This document shows, piece after piece, positions 47,403 through 56,798 of a stretch of 64,000 nucleotides of DNA. Position 1 is the first letter of the stretch. Each line of letters opens with the position of its first letter. The translations under genes were made by a program, and so were the position numbers. The notes beneath the pieces are model-generated. The model made no database searches. It was not told where the DNA came from and was given only the letters and a program-made list of their open reading frames with translations. The stretch spans positions 1 through 64,000 of the forward strand of contig CAOJCG010000010.1 in assembly GCA_948356915.1 (NCBI GenBank), written 5' to 3'. This DNA comes from an uncultured Clostridiaceae bacterium (GTDB taxonomy: Bacteria; Bacillota; Clostridia; TANB77; CAG-508).

Positions 47403-49169
47403 ATGAAATTTCTTAAAACAATAATATCAAGTCTAAAACATACAAAAATATTAACACTAATATTTTTTGTATTGAGTATATTACTAAACTATTTAACAAC
47501 ATACATACCAGTAATAATACAATATTTTATAGATGTAATATTAAAGCAAAATACACAAAATGAAATATTAGATAAAATAGTTAATATATCTGAAGGAAGA
47601 GTTAGTTTTATTTTAACAATATGTATAACCTTAATAATAGTACAACTGGCTATTATAATATTTACATATTTAAGAAATATTACGAAAACAAAAATAATAC
47701 AAGAATTTGGTGCAAATTTAAAGCTAAAATTATTTAAACATATACAAAGTTTAACATACCAAGATTTTTACAATAACTCACTAGCAGACTTAGTTCAGAA
47801 TTCTAGTGATGATGTAAATAATATTGTTAATTTTATAGATACACAATTAACATATATATTAGATATAGTACTAATAATTATATTTGCAATAGGTCAATTA
47901 ATAAATATAGATTTTAGGCTATCTAGTATAATGATATTCTTATCATTCTTTATTATAATTAGTTCAATAATATATTGCAAAAAGTCAAAAGTTATAATTA
48001 AGAATAGAATAGAAATGCAAAGAAAACTATACTCTAAGATGAATGATAATTTTAATAATGCAAAATTTATAAAATTAAATAATTTACAAGAAAAAGAAGA
48101 AAAAGAATTTGGAAAAATATTAGATAAAAGTATTGAATTTCATAAACAAATGGTAAAAATGGATACAAGCTATAAGTTAGGAGTAGAAAATATAGTGAAA
48201 TTTGGACCTCCTTGTATATTCATTTTAGGTGCTTATTTATATATGCTAGGAAGTATAACAATAGGTTCAATATATGTTACTTTAAGTTACTCAAATAGAG
48301 TAACAAAATCTTTTACAGATATTGCAACTATAATTGAAGCACTAAACTTATTTAGGGAATCATATAGTAGGCTAGAAAATCTTTTAAACTTAACAACAGA
48401 AGATGAAAAGAGTAAAAAACAAATTATATTAGAAAATAAAACAATAACTTTTAAAAATGCAAGTATTAAAGTAAATGGAACTACAATACTAGAGAATATA
48501 AACTTTGAGATAAAAGAAAATGAAAAAGTAATGGTTGTAGGAAGTACAGGAAGCGGAAAGTCAATATTATTAAAAGCTTTAGTAGGTTTTTATGAGTATA
48601 CTGGAAGCATAAAAATAGGAAATACTGAAATTAGAGACCTAAATAAAAGCATAATTAGAGAAAATATATGTCTGTTACTTCAAGATTCTTACTTATTTTC
48701 AAGAACAATAGCAGAAAATATAAAAATATTAGTACCATATATGCCAAATGAAGAAATGATAAATATATCTAAGTTTTTTGCATTAGATGACGACGTTCAA
48801 AAACTAAAAGATGGATATGAAAGCAAAATAGGTAAAAAAGGAATTGCTCTCTCAAAAGGGCAAAGACAAAGACTAGTTTTAGTAAGAGCCTTCACAAAAA
48901 CAAAACCAATTATGATATTTGATGATTCATTTAGTGCAATAGATAGAATTAATAAAAAACAAATATTAAATAATTTAATGAACTTAGAAGATTTATTTAC
49001 AAAAATTATAATAACACATGATATAGGTTTAGCACCAAATTTTGATAAGGTAATATACTTGAATAACAAAAGTGCTACAATAGGAACTCATAAACAATTG
49101 TTAGAAAATGAAACTTATAAAAAAATATATGAATTAAATCAAGATAAAATAGAGGAAGAATATGTATGA
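47403..49169 (+). CDS. ABC exporter subunit with degenerate catalytic site
   Basis: 588 residues: six-helix exporter domain, then an ATPase domain with Walker A GSTGSGKS, Q-loop LLLQDSYLF, signature LSKGQRQR and Walker B PIMIFDDSFSA. The catalytic glutamate after Walker B is aspartate (IFDDS), typical of the degenerate half of heterodimeric exporters. The next gene overlaps by 4 nt (ATGA) and encodes the partner. Cargo unknown. Confidence 0.9.
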   Translation: MKFLKTIISSLKHTKILTLIFFVLSILLNYLTTYIPVIIQYFIDVILKQNTQNEILDKIVNISEGRVSFILTICITLIIVQLAIIIFTYLRNITKTKIIQEFGANLKLKLFKHIQSLTYQDFYNNSLADLVQNSSDDVNNIVNFIDTQLTYILDIVLIIIFAIGQLINIDFRLSSIMIFLSFFIIISSIIYCKKSKVIIKNRIEMQRKLYSKMNDNFNNAKFIKLNNLQEKEEKEFGKILDKSIEFHKQMVKMDTSYKLGVENIVKFGPPCIFILGAYLYMLGSITIGSIYVTLSYSNRVTKSFTDIATIIEALNLFRESYSRLENLLNLTTEDEKSKKQIILENKTITFKNASIKVNGTTILENINFEIKENEKVMVVGSTGSGKSILLKALVGFYEYTGSIKIGNTEIRDLNKSIIRENICLLLQDSYLFSRTIAENIKILVPYMPNEEMINISKFFALDDDVQKLKDGYESKIGKKGIALSKGQRQRLVLVRAFTKTKPIMIFDDSFSAIDRINKKQILNNLMNLEDLFTKIIITHDIGLAPNFDKVIYLNNKSATIGTHKQLLENETYKKIYELNQDKIEEEYV

Positions 49170-50899
49170 ACAAACAAACTTTAAAAGAAATGTTTAATTT
49201 TACAAAAAATAAAAAAGAAACAATTATAATAGGAATTATTTTAGTTTTACAATTACTACTTTATGCACTATCATATCCATTTATAACGCAAACAGTAATA
49301 GATAAGGCTATACCAGAAGGAAATATGAAATTGGTAATAGCACTATCAATAATTCTAATTATAATTGTAATAATCAGATTTTTTACAGATAGATATACTG
49401 AAATAAGAAGACACAATTGTTATTATTCTAATAATAATGAAATAAAGAATAAAGTATTTAAAAGTATTCAAGAAACTAAAATAAGTGAACTAGACAAAGT
49501 TCAAGCAGGTAACTTGTTTGAAATAGTAGGACCACAAGCAATGGAAGCTGCACACCTATTTGTATGGAACCTTGTAGGAATTATTAGCGTAAGACTTGCA
49601 TTAACAGTTACAATAGCTATTATATTATTAATATTAAATTTTAAATTAGGAATGATAATACTAGCAATATTTACATTATCATATATAATTTTAACACCAT
49701 TCTATTTCAAGACAACAAAGATATATAGAAACTTACAAAAAATAGTAATAGATTTACAAGGAAATATAAATGAGTATATAGAAAGCTATGGAACAACAAA
49801 AACATTAAAATTAGAAGAAATAAATTTAGAACATATAAATACAACATTAAATAAATGTAAAAAAGAAATAATAAAATCAAATAAAATAATAGCAATGCAT
49901 AATGGGTTATTTTCATTATTAACATTTGCAAGTGTTATAACTATTTTAATAATAGGTGGAAATGAACTAAGCTTAGGTATAGGAATGGCATCAACTATTA
50001 TGCTTATGGTAGACTATGTAGATGATATAAATAGACATATGAAACATTTGCTAGAGCATGTACATGATTTAAATAATAGATACAATTGCTTTTTAAATGT
50101 ATTGAAAATATCCAAAATGCCAAAAGAACAAAATGAAGGAACAAGAAATTTAGATAGTATAGAAAAAATAGAATTTAAAGATGTAAGCCTAAGTTATGAT
50201 GGTGTAAATACAATACTAGATAAAATCAGTTTTGTAGCAGAAAAGCCAAAACAAATTGCAATAGTAGGTAAAAGCGGAACAGGTAAAACATCACTTGTAA
50301 ACTTATTACCAAGGTTTTATGATATATATAGTGGAAGCATTTTTATAAATGATATTGATTATAAAGAATATAAATTAGAAGAATTAAGAAATAATATTGC
50401 CTATGTATTCCAAGAGCCAGTAATATTTGAAAAAACAATATTAGAAAATATAAAATTTGGAAATAAAGCAAATGTAACAGAAAAGAAAATAAAACAAGTA
50501 TGTAAAAAAATTGGACTAGATGAAAAAATTAGTAAATTGCCAAAAGGATATAATACAATTATAAATGCAAAAACAGATTTACTATCATATGGAGAAAAAC
50601 AACTATTAAGCTTTGCAAGAGCAATATTAAAAGATGCAAACTTAATAATATTAGATGAGGTAACTTCAAATTTAGACTTAGAATTTGAAGAATATATAAT
50701 GAATGCAACAAAGGAAATACTAGGTGGAAAAATATCATTTGTAATAGCACATCGTTTAAATACAATAAAAAACTCTGATTTAATTCTATTTTTGGAAGAT
50801 AAGAAGATAGCAGAATTAGGGACACATGAGGAATTAATCGCAAAAAGAGGAAAGTATTATGAATTGTATAATAGTAAAGAAGAAATAACAACTAAATAG
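49166..50899 (+). CDS. ABC exporter subunit, catalytic partner
   Basis: 577 residues: six-helix domain, Walker A GKSGTGKT, Q-loop VFQEPVIF, a divergent signature LSYGEKQLLSFARA (Gly retained, E for Q) and Walker B LIILDEVTSNLD with the catalytic Glu, then a His switch IAHRLNT. Translationally coupled to the preceding subunit. Together a heterodimeric type IV exporter for lipid, peptide or drug. Confidence 0.9.
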   Translation: MNKQTLKEMFNFTKNKKETIIIGIILVLQLLLYALSYPFITQTVIDKAIPEGNMKLVIALSIILIIIVIIRFFTDRYTEIRRHNCYYSNNNEIKNKVFKSIQETKISELDKVQAGNLFEIVGPQAMEAAHLFVWNLVGIISVRLALTVTIAIILLILNFKLGMIILAIFTLSYIILTPFYFKTTKIYRNLQKIVIDLQGNINEYIESYGTTKTLKLEEINLEHINTTLNKCKKEIIKSNKIIAMHNGLFSLLTFASVITILIIGGNELSLGIGMASTIMLMVDYVDDINRHMKHLLEHVHDLNNRYNCFLNVLKISKMPKEQNEGTRNLDSIEKIEFKDVSLSYDGVNTILDKISFVAEKPKQIAIVGKSGTGKTSLVNLLPRFYDIYSGSIFINDIDYKEYKLEELRNNIAYVFQEPVIFEKTILENIKFGNKANVTEKKIKQVCKKIGLDEKISKLPKGYNTIINAKTDLLSYGEKQLLSFARAILKDANLIILDEVTSNLDLEFEEYIMNATKEILGGKISFVIAHRLNTIKNSDLILFLEDKKIAELGTHEELIAKRGKYYELYNSKEEITTK

Positions 50900-50919
50900 G
50901 AAAAGGGGAGAAGTATAAA

Positions 50920-51420
50920 ATGTATGATTATGTTATACAGTTGAGTTTTCAAAAGGAAATTAGGCAAAAAATTCAAAATATAAAAGAAATACTAAAAAAG
51001 AATAAAGTAATTGACAAAGAAAGAGATTGGAAACCACATATTACAATTGATTTGTATAATTGCAGTAATGAAATAGAATTTATTTCAAAATTGGATTTGA
51101 TTGTAAAAAAAATAAGAGCATTTAATATAAAATTTGATAATTTAAATAATTTTAATGAAGAAACACTATATATAGAACCTTTTAATAAACAAAAATTATA
51201 TGAGATTAAATCACTTTTTGATAGTGAATTAGAAATATATAGGCTAGAACATAGAAAGAAAAGAATATATAGACCACATATAACTTTATGCACTAATGAC
51301 AATTTAACTAAGGCTAAGAAAATAGCTAATGAGATATTTGAACCATTTGAAGCTAATATTAAATATTTATGGGTATACAATCAAAATATGGATTTAATTA
51401 AAGAATATGAACTGATATAA
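50920..51420 (+). CDS. 2'-5' RNA ligase/2H phosphoesterase-like protein
   Basis: 166 residues with the two HxT/S motifs of 2H phosphoesterases: PHITIDLY near residue 45 and PHITLCTN near residue 127, with intervening beta strands. Probably cleaves cyclic phosphodiesters on RNA. Follows the ABC pair by 20 nt. Confidence 0.85.
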   Translation: MYDYVIQLSFQKEIRQKIQNIKEILKKNKVIDKERDWKPHITIDLYNCSNEIEFISKLDLIVKKIRAFNIKFDNLNNFNEETLYIEPFNKQKLYEIKSLFDSELEIYRLEHRKKRIYRPHITLCTNDNLTKAKKIANEIFEPFEANIKYLWVYNQNMDLIKEYELI

Positions 51421-51445
51421 GTATAAATAAAAAAGGAGAGAAAGC

Positions 51446-52177
51446 ATGCAAAAACCAATAATGATAATAGGAGCAATGGAGCCAGAAATAGATTTTTTAG
51501 TAGATAAGTTAGAAAATCTAAAGAAAAGCAAATTAAATATATATAATGTATATGAAGGTAATATTGAAGGAAAAGAAGTAGTAATAGCACAATCAGAAGT
51601 AGGAATAATAAATTCTTCTGTACTTACTACTCTAGCAATAGAAAAGTACAAGCCTTCAATAATTATAAATGAAGGAACAGCAGGAGGAATAGGAAGAAAC
51701 ATTCACAAAGGCGACATTGTAATAGGTTCAGAATGTTTTAATATAATGTCAGCAAAAACACCATACAAAGAAGAAGGTGAAGGAAGTAATTCATTAGAAT
51801 GGGACTATATAACGTTTGTAAATGGCGGAAAAGATGAAAAGAAAACTGTAAAAGCAGATGAGAAATTAGTACAATTTATAGAAAGTGTAAAGGAAAAATA
51901 TAAAAAAGGAAATGTATATACTGGTGTAATAGGAAGCGGAGATATATGGAACTGTGAAAAGGACAAGATAATGTATTTAAGTGAAAAACATGGAGTTCTT
52001 TGTGAAGAAATGGAAGGAATAGCAGTATACAGAGTTGCTAAAAATTATAATGTGCCAGTAGTAGGAGTTAGAGTAATATCAGATAATGAAATATTAGGCG
52101 AAGAATATGATAGAAATTTAGGTGTAGAATGTCAAAAATTTGTATATGAAATTGTAAAAAGAATATGTACTATTTAA
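51446..52177 (+). CDS. mtnN: 5'-methylthioadenosine/S-adenosylhomocysteine nucleosidase
   Basis: 243 residues: IIGAMEPEIDFL at the N-terminus (catalytic Glu), INEGTAGGIG, IGSGDIWNC and CEEMEGIAVYRVA, with VRVISDNE (catalytic Asp) at the end. Recycles MTA/SAH from SAM-using reactions. RBS AAAGGAGAG. Three out-of-phase CGGs do not disturb the frame. Confidence 0.88.
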   Translation: MQKPIMIIGAMEPEIDFLVDKLENLKKSKLNIYNVYEGNIEGKEVVIAQSEVGIINSSVLTTLAIEKYKPSIIINEGTAGGIGRNIHKGDIVIGSECFNIMSAKTPYKEEGEGSNSLEWDYITFVNGGKDEKKTVKADEKLVQFIESVKEKYKKGNVYTGVIGSGDIWNCEKDKIMYLSEKHGVLCEEMEGIAVYRVAKNYNVPVVGVRVISDNEILGEEYDRNLGVECQKFVYEIVKRICTI

Positions 52178-52257
52178 AAATATGTGCTATAATAAAAATG
52201 TGAAACAAAATTGATGAAAAACAATAAAAATGTTTCACATTTTTAAGGAGGTAGAAA

Positions 52258-53190
52258 ATGGAAGATAAAATTGAAATCATAAATCTTCTACAAAATAAAC
52301 AAATGCTAGAACGTGAATTAAACTCATTAGAGTATGGGTCAATTGAAATAAGACAGAATGATTCAAATAAATATATATATGTACATTTACGAGAAGATGG
52401 AATACATCTTACAAAATATATTGGAGAATATTCGGAAGAGTTATATAATTTAATTTTAAATAATAGTATTAAGGCTAAACAATTAAAAAAGCAAATAAGA
52501 GAAATATCAAAGCAACTAAAAAATCTAAATTATATAGAAGAAAAATTGGATTCAAAAGTTGAGTTAAATATAGACTTTGCAAAAAGACATTTAGTAGAAA
52601 CAATTTATAAACAAGCAGTATTAGAAGGAGTAACAACTACATATGCAGATACAGAAAATATTATAGAAGGTGGAAAAGTAAATAATACGACATCAGAAGA
52701 TATACTGAAAATACTAAATTTAAAACATGCATGGGAATTTATAATAAATAAGAATGTCATTTTAGAACAAACAAATTTTAACTTGTTATGTGAAATAAAT
52801 AAAATAGTAGAAGAAGGTTTTTACTATACAGCAGGGAAAATAAGAAATGTTCCTGTAAGTATAGGGGGGACTAAATGGAAACCAAGCTTGCCAATAGAAA
52901 GTGTTATAAAAGAAGAACTAGAAGAAATATTAAATAGTCAATTAAAAGACATAGATAAAGCAATTGAACTTTTATTATACACAATGAAAAAACAAATATT
53001 TATTGACGGAAATAAGAGAACATCAGTTATATTTATAAATCACTACCTTATTTCAAGAGGAAAAGGATTAGTAAGTATTCCAACACAATTAACGGAAGAA
53101 TTTAAAGAGTTACTTATAGCTTATTATGAAGACAAAGATGAATTAGAAATAAGAAAATTTATAAAAGATAAATGTTATACAGAATTATAA
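52258..53190 (+). CDS. Fic/Doc-family protein with altered catalytic histidine
   Basis: 310 residues. N-terminal coiled coil, a possible inhibitory segment TTYADTENII (residues ~125-134; [S/T]xxx[E/D] pattern), YYTAGKIRNVPVSIGG, and the Fic core KKQIFIDGNKRTS. The canonical motif begins with His (HxFxxGN); here that position is Gln (QIFIDGN), so AMPylation is doubtful. A hairpin-like ATGTTTCACATTTT repeat precedes the gene. RBS AAGGAGGT. Confidence 0.82.
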   Translation: MEDKIEIINLLQNKQMLERELNSLEYGSIEIRQNDSNKYIYVHLREDGIHLTKYIGEYSEELYNLILNNSIKAKQLKKQIREISKQLKNLNYIEEKLDSKVELNIDFAKRHLVETIYKQAVLEGVTTTYADTENIIEGGKVNNTTSEDILKILNLKHAWEFIINKNVILEQTNFNLLCEINKIVEEGFYYTAGKIRNVPVSIGGTKWKPSLPIESVIKEELEEILNSQLKDIDKAIELLLYTMKKQIFIDGNKRTSVIFINHYLISRGKGLVSIPTQLTEEFKELLIAYYEDKDELEIRKFIKDKCYTEL

Positions 53191-53192
53191 AA

Positions 53193-53254
53193 GCACGCTA
53201 GGGACGGTCCTTTCCGTTCCGATTTCGGAACGGAAAGGACCGTCCCTAGCGTGC
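53193..53254. repeat. perfect 30-bp palindrome with 2-nt loop
   Basis: The arms (GCACGCTAGGGACGGTCC... and complement) pair over 30 bp. It lies directly between the Fic gene stop and the flavoprotein start; a diverged copy is at 5405-5450. Confidence 0.92.
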
Positions 53255-53271
53255 GGAAAGGGAAAGTGTAC

Positions 53272-54574
53272 ATGAGAATTATAGTAATTGGTCGGAGGAC
53301 CAGCGGGGATGATGGCTGCTATATCAGCAGCAAAAACTGGAAATGAAGTTATATTATTAGAAAAAAATAATATGTTGGGAAAAAAGTTGTTGATAACTGG
53401 AAAGGGAAGATGTAATATTACTAGTTCTTTACAAATAGATGAGTTTATAAAAAATATTCCTGGAAATGGTAGGTTTTTATACAGTAGCTTTGAAAATTTT
53501 ACAAATATTGATATAATAAATATGCTAAAGGAAAATGGAGTAGAAGTAAAAGAAGAAAGGGGAAACAGAATATTTCCTGTTTCAGATAAATCAATAGATG
53601 TAAGAGATGCATTTGCAAGAGAACTTCAAAAAAATAAAGTAAAAATAAAAATGGGAGTAGAGGTAAAAAGTATATTACAAAAAGATGAAAAAGTTATAGG
53701 TGTTAAACTTGCAAATGGAGAAATAGAAAAAGCAGATAAAATAATATTAGCTACAGGAGGAAAGAGTTACCCAACTACAGGCTCAACAGGTGATGGTTAT
53801 AATATGGCAAAAGAATTAGGACATACAATTAATAGAATAAAACCATCTTTAGTTCCGTTAACAGCAATAAATGATGAAAATATAGAAATAAAGGAAATAA
53901 AGAAATCTCAATATAAAACTTCATTAAACCTATGCAAAAATCTACAAGGACTAAGTTTAAGAAATGTTAGAATAGAAATAATAGACAAAAACAAAAATAA
54001 GAAAATATATGAAGACTTTGGAGAAATGTTATTTACACATTTCGGAGTATCAGGTCCTACAATATTAAGTGCAAGTAGTCATTTATTAAGATACAAAAAC
54101 ATAGAAGAATTATTAAAAAATGGAAAAATAATATTAAAAATAGACTTAAAACCTGCACTATCAGAACAAAAGCTAAATGCTAGAATATTAAGAGACTTTG
54201 AAACAAACAAAAACAAAGAAATAAAAAATAGCTTAAATGAATTACTGCCACAAAAACTAATTATGCCAATAATCAATCTATTAAATATAGATGAAAACAA
54301 AAAAGTAAATTCAATTACAAAAGAAGAAAGAATAGAATTAGTAAAACTATTAAAAAACTTCCAAATAGTAATTTCAGGCTTTAGAGGAATAGAAGAAGCA
54401 ATAATAACAGCAGGAGGAATAAGTATAAAAGAGATAGATCCAAAAACAATGCAATCCAAACTAGTAAAAGGCTTGTATTTCGCAGGAGAAATAATAGATG
54501 TAGATGCATACACAGGAGGTTTTAACCTTCAAATAGCATATTCAACAGGGTATACCGCAGGAATTAACGAATAA
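53272..54574 (+). CDS. HI0933-family NAD(P)/FAD flavoprotein, with one CGGN +1 site
   Basis: BaiN/HI0933-like oxidoreductase. ATG 53272 begins MRIIVIG, then in-frame CGG at 53293. Skipping the C gives VIGGGPAGMMAAISAAKTG, a textbook dinucleotide-binding P-loop, which frame 0 destroys. Downstream: GKGRCNIT, ATGGKSYPTTGSTGDGY and AGEIIDVDAYTGGFNLQ, all family signatures. About 433 residues. Starting inside the gene would lose the FAD-binding strand. Confidence 0.94.
53293..53296 (+). other. CGGA +1 frameshift/glycine site in flavoprotein
   Basis: Codon 8, within the GxGxxG motif; GGT-CGG-AGG in frame 0. Confidence 0.9.
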
Positions 54575-54587
54575 GATAATTAGCAAG

Positions 54588-54616
54588 TTGACAAAATTAT
54601 GAAAAAAACATATAAT
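54588..54616 (+). promoter_or_regulatory. consensus promoter of cassette 54669
   Basis: TTGACA (54588-54593), 17-nt spacer, TATAAT (54611-54616). Confidence 0.88.
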
Positions 54617-54668
54617 GTTTACATATTAAATGTAGAAAGTTCTAAAATAATTTTTAGGAGGTAAAAAA

Positions 54669-55175
54669 ATGAGCAAAGAGAAGAAAATAAAGGCTGTACG
54701 GAAATCAATATTAGAAAATACTTATCCATTAATATTTGATTGGCGGGATTATAATAGAGAGGGTAATTGTTACAGCTATGCAATTGGTTCAAATTTTGAA
54801 GACAAAGATATGGAAGGATACATATATAATTTAGGAACTATGTCTGGTTTATACCCAGCAAAAAGTATTATAGAAGCTAAGAAAGCTTTTGTAGCGGATA
54901 TGGAAACAATAGGAATATATGCAAGAGAAAGCTCATTTAAAGAACAAATATCTATTGAAAAACAAGAATGGAAGATTGCATTCTTTTATGATTGTTTTTG
55001 TGAAGAAGGATATTATGATTTTCATTTTATGAGACAAGATAAAGACATGCAGTGGTCTCATAAAGAATTTTTAAGAGGGCCAATTAGGTGTTGGGGAAAT
55101 CATAACCCTAAATTTTATAAAACAGAACTAGAGTTTATAGCTTTTTATATTTTGAAGGTACTAAAAGATAAATAA
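54669..55175 (+). CDS. hypothetical cassette protein with Cys-His pattern
   Basis: 168 residues. REGNCYSYAIGSNF near residue 32 and YYDFHFMRQDKDMQWSHKE near residue 118 give a Cys...His...His arrangement reminiscent of papain-fold peptidases, but I cannot assign a family. Two in-frame CGG codons (KAVRKS; DWRDYN) need triplet arginine; a +1 shift at the first stops within five codons. Own consensus promoter, AGGAGGT RBS. Its last codons are part of a 42-bp palindrome. Confidence 0.62.
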   Translation: MSKEKKIKAVRKSILENTYPLIFDWRDYNREGNCYSYAIGSNFEDKDMEGYIYNLGTMSGLYPAKSIIEAKKAFVADMETIGIYARESSFKEQISIEKQEWKIAFFYDCFCEEGYYDFHFMRQDKDMQWSHKEFLRGPIRCWGNHNPKFYKTELEFIAFYILKVLKDK

Positions 55176-55285
55176 AATAGGGCTGTAAAAAAGTATGCCA
55201 AAAGGGACAGGAAAAATTGACACTCATCGAGGTGTGAATTTCCCCTGTCCCTTTTGGCATACTTTTTTACAGCCCTATTTTATTT
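55170..55285. repeat. 42-bp perfect inverted repeat overlapping a gene end
   Basis: The arms 55170-55211 and 55244-55285 are exact complements; the loop region has further imperfect pairing. The left arm includes the stop codon of the preceding gene, as with the palindrome at 2226. Confidence 0.9.
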
Positions 55286-55461
55286 CTTGTCGAAAAATGA
55301 AAGAATTTTTGAATGAGAAAAAGTTGTAAATAACTAAAATTTATGATAACATAATGTAAGTTGAATTCAAATAACTTAATTTCTAAAAGAAGTTCAAAAA
55401 AATAAATTTATAAGTAAAACTTGACTAAAACAAATAGAAACATTATAATAGGAGGTAGAAA

Positions 55462-56403
55462 ATGGTAGTATTTACATATGAAGACTATTTGAAATATTAC
55501 TCTATAAATAAATTAGAAGAAGAAAATATAAAATATATTTTAGAAGAAAGTACTATAATTAAGGAACATGATAAATTAATAAAAACAATACTAACGCAAG
55601 AAGAAATAAGTAAAATCTTAAAAAGATATTTAAACTTGAATGTAACAAAAGAAAATTTAGAAATATGGGGTAATAAATATATAACCAAAAATTACAATGA
55701 AAGAGAAAGTGATATAGTATATAAAATAAAAGAAAAGAGCATATTTTTTTTAATAGAACATCAGTCAAAAATAGATAAAAATATGCCATTCAGAATACTA
55801 GAGTATAGTATAGAAATAATGAGAGAAGAATTAAAAAGGTTAAAAGGACAAAAATATAAAGGAAATTTTAAATATCCACAAGTAATACCAATAGTGATAT
55901 ATACAGGAAGTAGAAAATGGGATATATCAGAAAGTTTAAATGAGAGGCAAGAACATCTAGAAGGATATAATAAAGAAAACTTTAAATATAATTTGATAGA
56001 TATAAACAATTATACAAAAGAAGAATTACTAAAAGAAAATACAATGTTTTCAAAAGTAGCAGTATTAGAAAAATGTAAAACATCAGAAGAAATAATATTA
56101 ACGCTAAATGAAATAATAGAAATAAGCAAAGAAGATAGAGAAGAGCTATATAGAATAATAAACTATATATTTAGACCTAAAATTGGTAATACAGAAACAG
56201 AAAAAATATTAAATAAATTAAAAGAAAAGGAGGAAAATAGTATGGTAGCAGAAGTATTAGAAAGAGAATTTAGAAAAAATTATGTACTTGGAAGAAAAGA
56301 GGAAAAATTAAAAATAGCAAAAGAGATGAAAAAAGAAAATATAGATATTGATGCAATTATAAGAATGACAAAATTAAGTAGGAAACAAATAGAAAGTCTA
56401 TAA
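55462..56403 (+). CDS. Rpn/PD-(D/E)XK nuclease-family protein
   Basis: 313 residues. HDKLIKTILTQEEISK near the N-terminus, then ESDIVYKIKEKSIFFLIEHQSK with the (E/D)...E/xHQSK nuclease core, then FPQVIPIVIYTGSRKWD-like beta strands. Recombination-promoting nuclease family, often multicopy and associated with genome rearrangement. C-terminal ~60 residues charged, ending in a small helix-turn-helix-like segment (DIDAIIRMTKLSRKQIESL). RBS AGGAGGT. Confidence 0.78.
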   Translation: MVVFTYEDYLKYYSINKLEEENIKYILEESTIIKEHDKLIKTILTQEEISKILKRYLNLNVTKENLEIWGNKYITKNYNERESDIVYKIKEKSIFFLIEHQSKIDKNMPFRILEYSIEIMREELKRLKGQKYKGNFKYPQVIPIVIYTGSRKWDISESLNERQEHLEGYNKENFKYNLIDINNYTKEELLKENTMFSKVAVLEKCKTSEEIILTLNEIIEISKEDREELYRIINYIFRPKIGNTETEKILNKLKEKEENSMVAEVLEREFRKNYVLGRKEEKLKIAKEMKKENIDIDAIIRMTKLSRKQIESL

Positions 56404-56546
56404 AAAACTAAATATGAAGAAAAATTATAATTAGACAAATAACAAAAGAATTAGGGAAAACATAAATATTGAGATATTATAAAAGAATAGAACCAATCGA
56501 AAAGAGATAGAAAGTTTGTAATGAACTAGATTAAATAAGTAAAAAT

Positions 56547-56580
56547 AAAAGGTACAGAAGTTTCGTTCTGTACCTTTTCT
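56547..56580 (+). terminator. terminator
   Basis: AAAGGTACAGAA / TTCTGTACCTTT stem and T-run. Confidence 0.88.
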
Positions 56581-56599
56581 ATGTGCTATTACCTAATAA

Positions 56600-56719
56600 T
56601 TAGCAACATCCACAACCATTGTTGTTACCACAACAACAGAATATTAATATTAATATAACTATAATCCAGATGCAATCGCAACCACCGAATCCGCATCCGC
56701 AACCTCTATTTTCTGGCAT
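56600..56719 (-). CDS. 39-residue Cys-rich single-helix mini-protein
   Basis: An N-terminal Cys/Gly cluster (RGCGCGFGGCDC), one membrane helix (IWIIVILILIF) and a C-terminal cluster (CCCGNNNGCGCC). RBS GGGGGGAA before ATG 56719. It resembles small YjcZ-type or spore-associated mini-proteins in layout but not in sequence. Its paralogue lies immediately upstream and ends in the same style only if a CGGN shift is used. Confidence 0.7.
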   Translation of the reverse strand: MPENRGCGCGFGGCDCIWIIVILILIFCCCGNNNGCGCC

Positions 56720-56762
56720 AAAAATTCCCCCCTTTCATAATGTATGGCTTAAATTCTTAAAA

Positions 56763-56794
56763 AGCCTTTTAAAATTAAAACGCGTTTTAAAAGG
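56763..56794 (-). terminator. hairpin between the two Cys-rich genes
   Basis: CCTTTTAAAA / TTTTAAAAGG stem. Confidence 0.65.
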
Positions 56795-56798
56795 AAAA

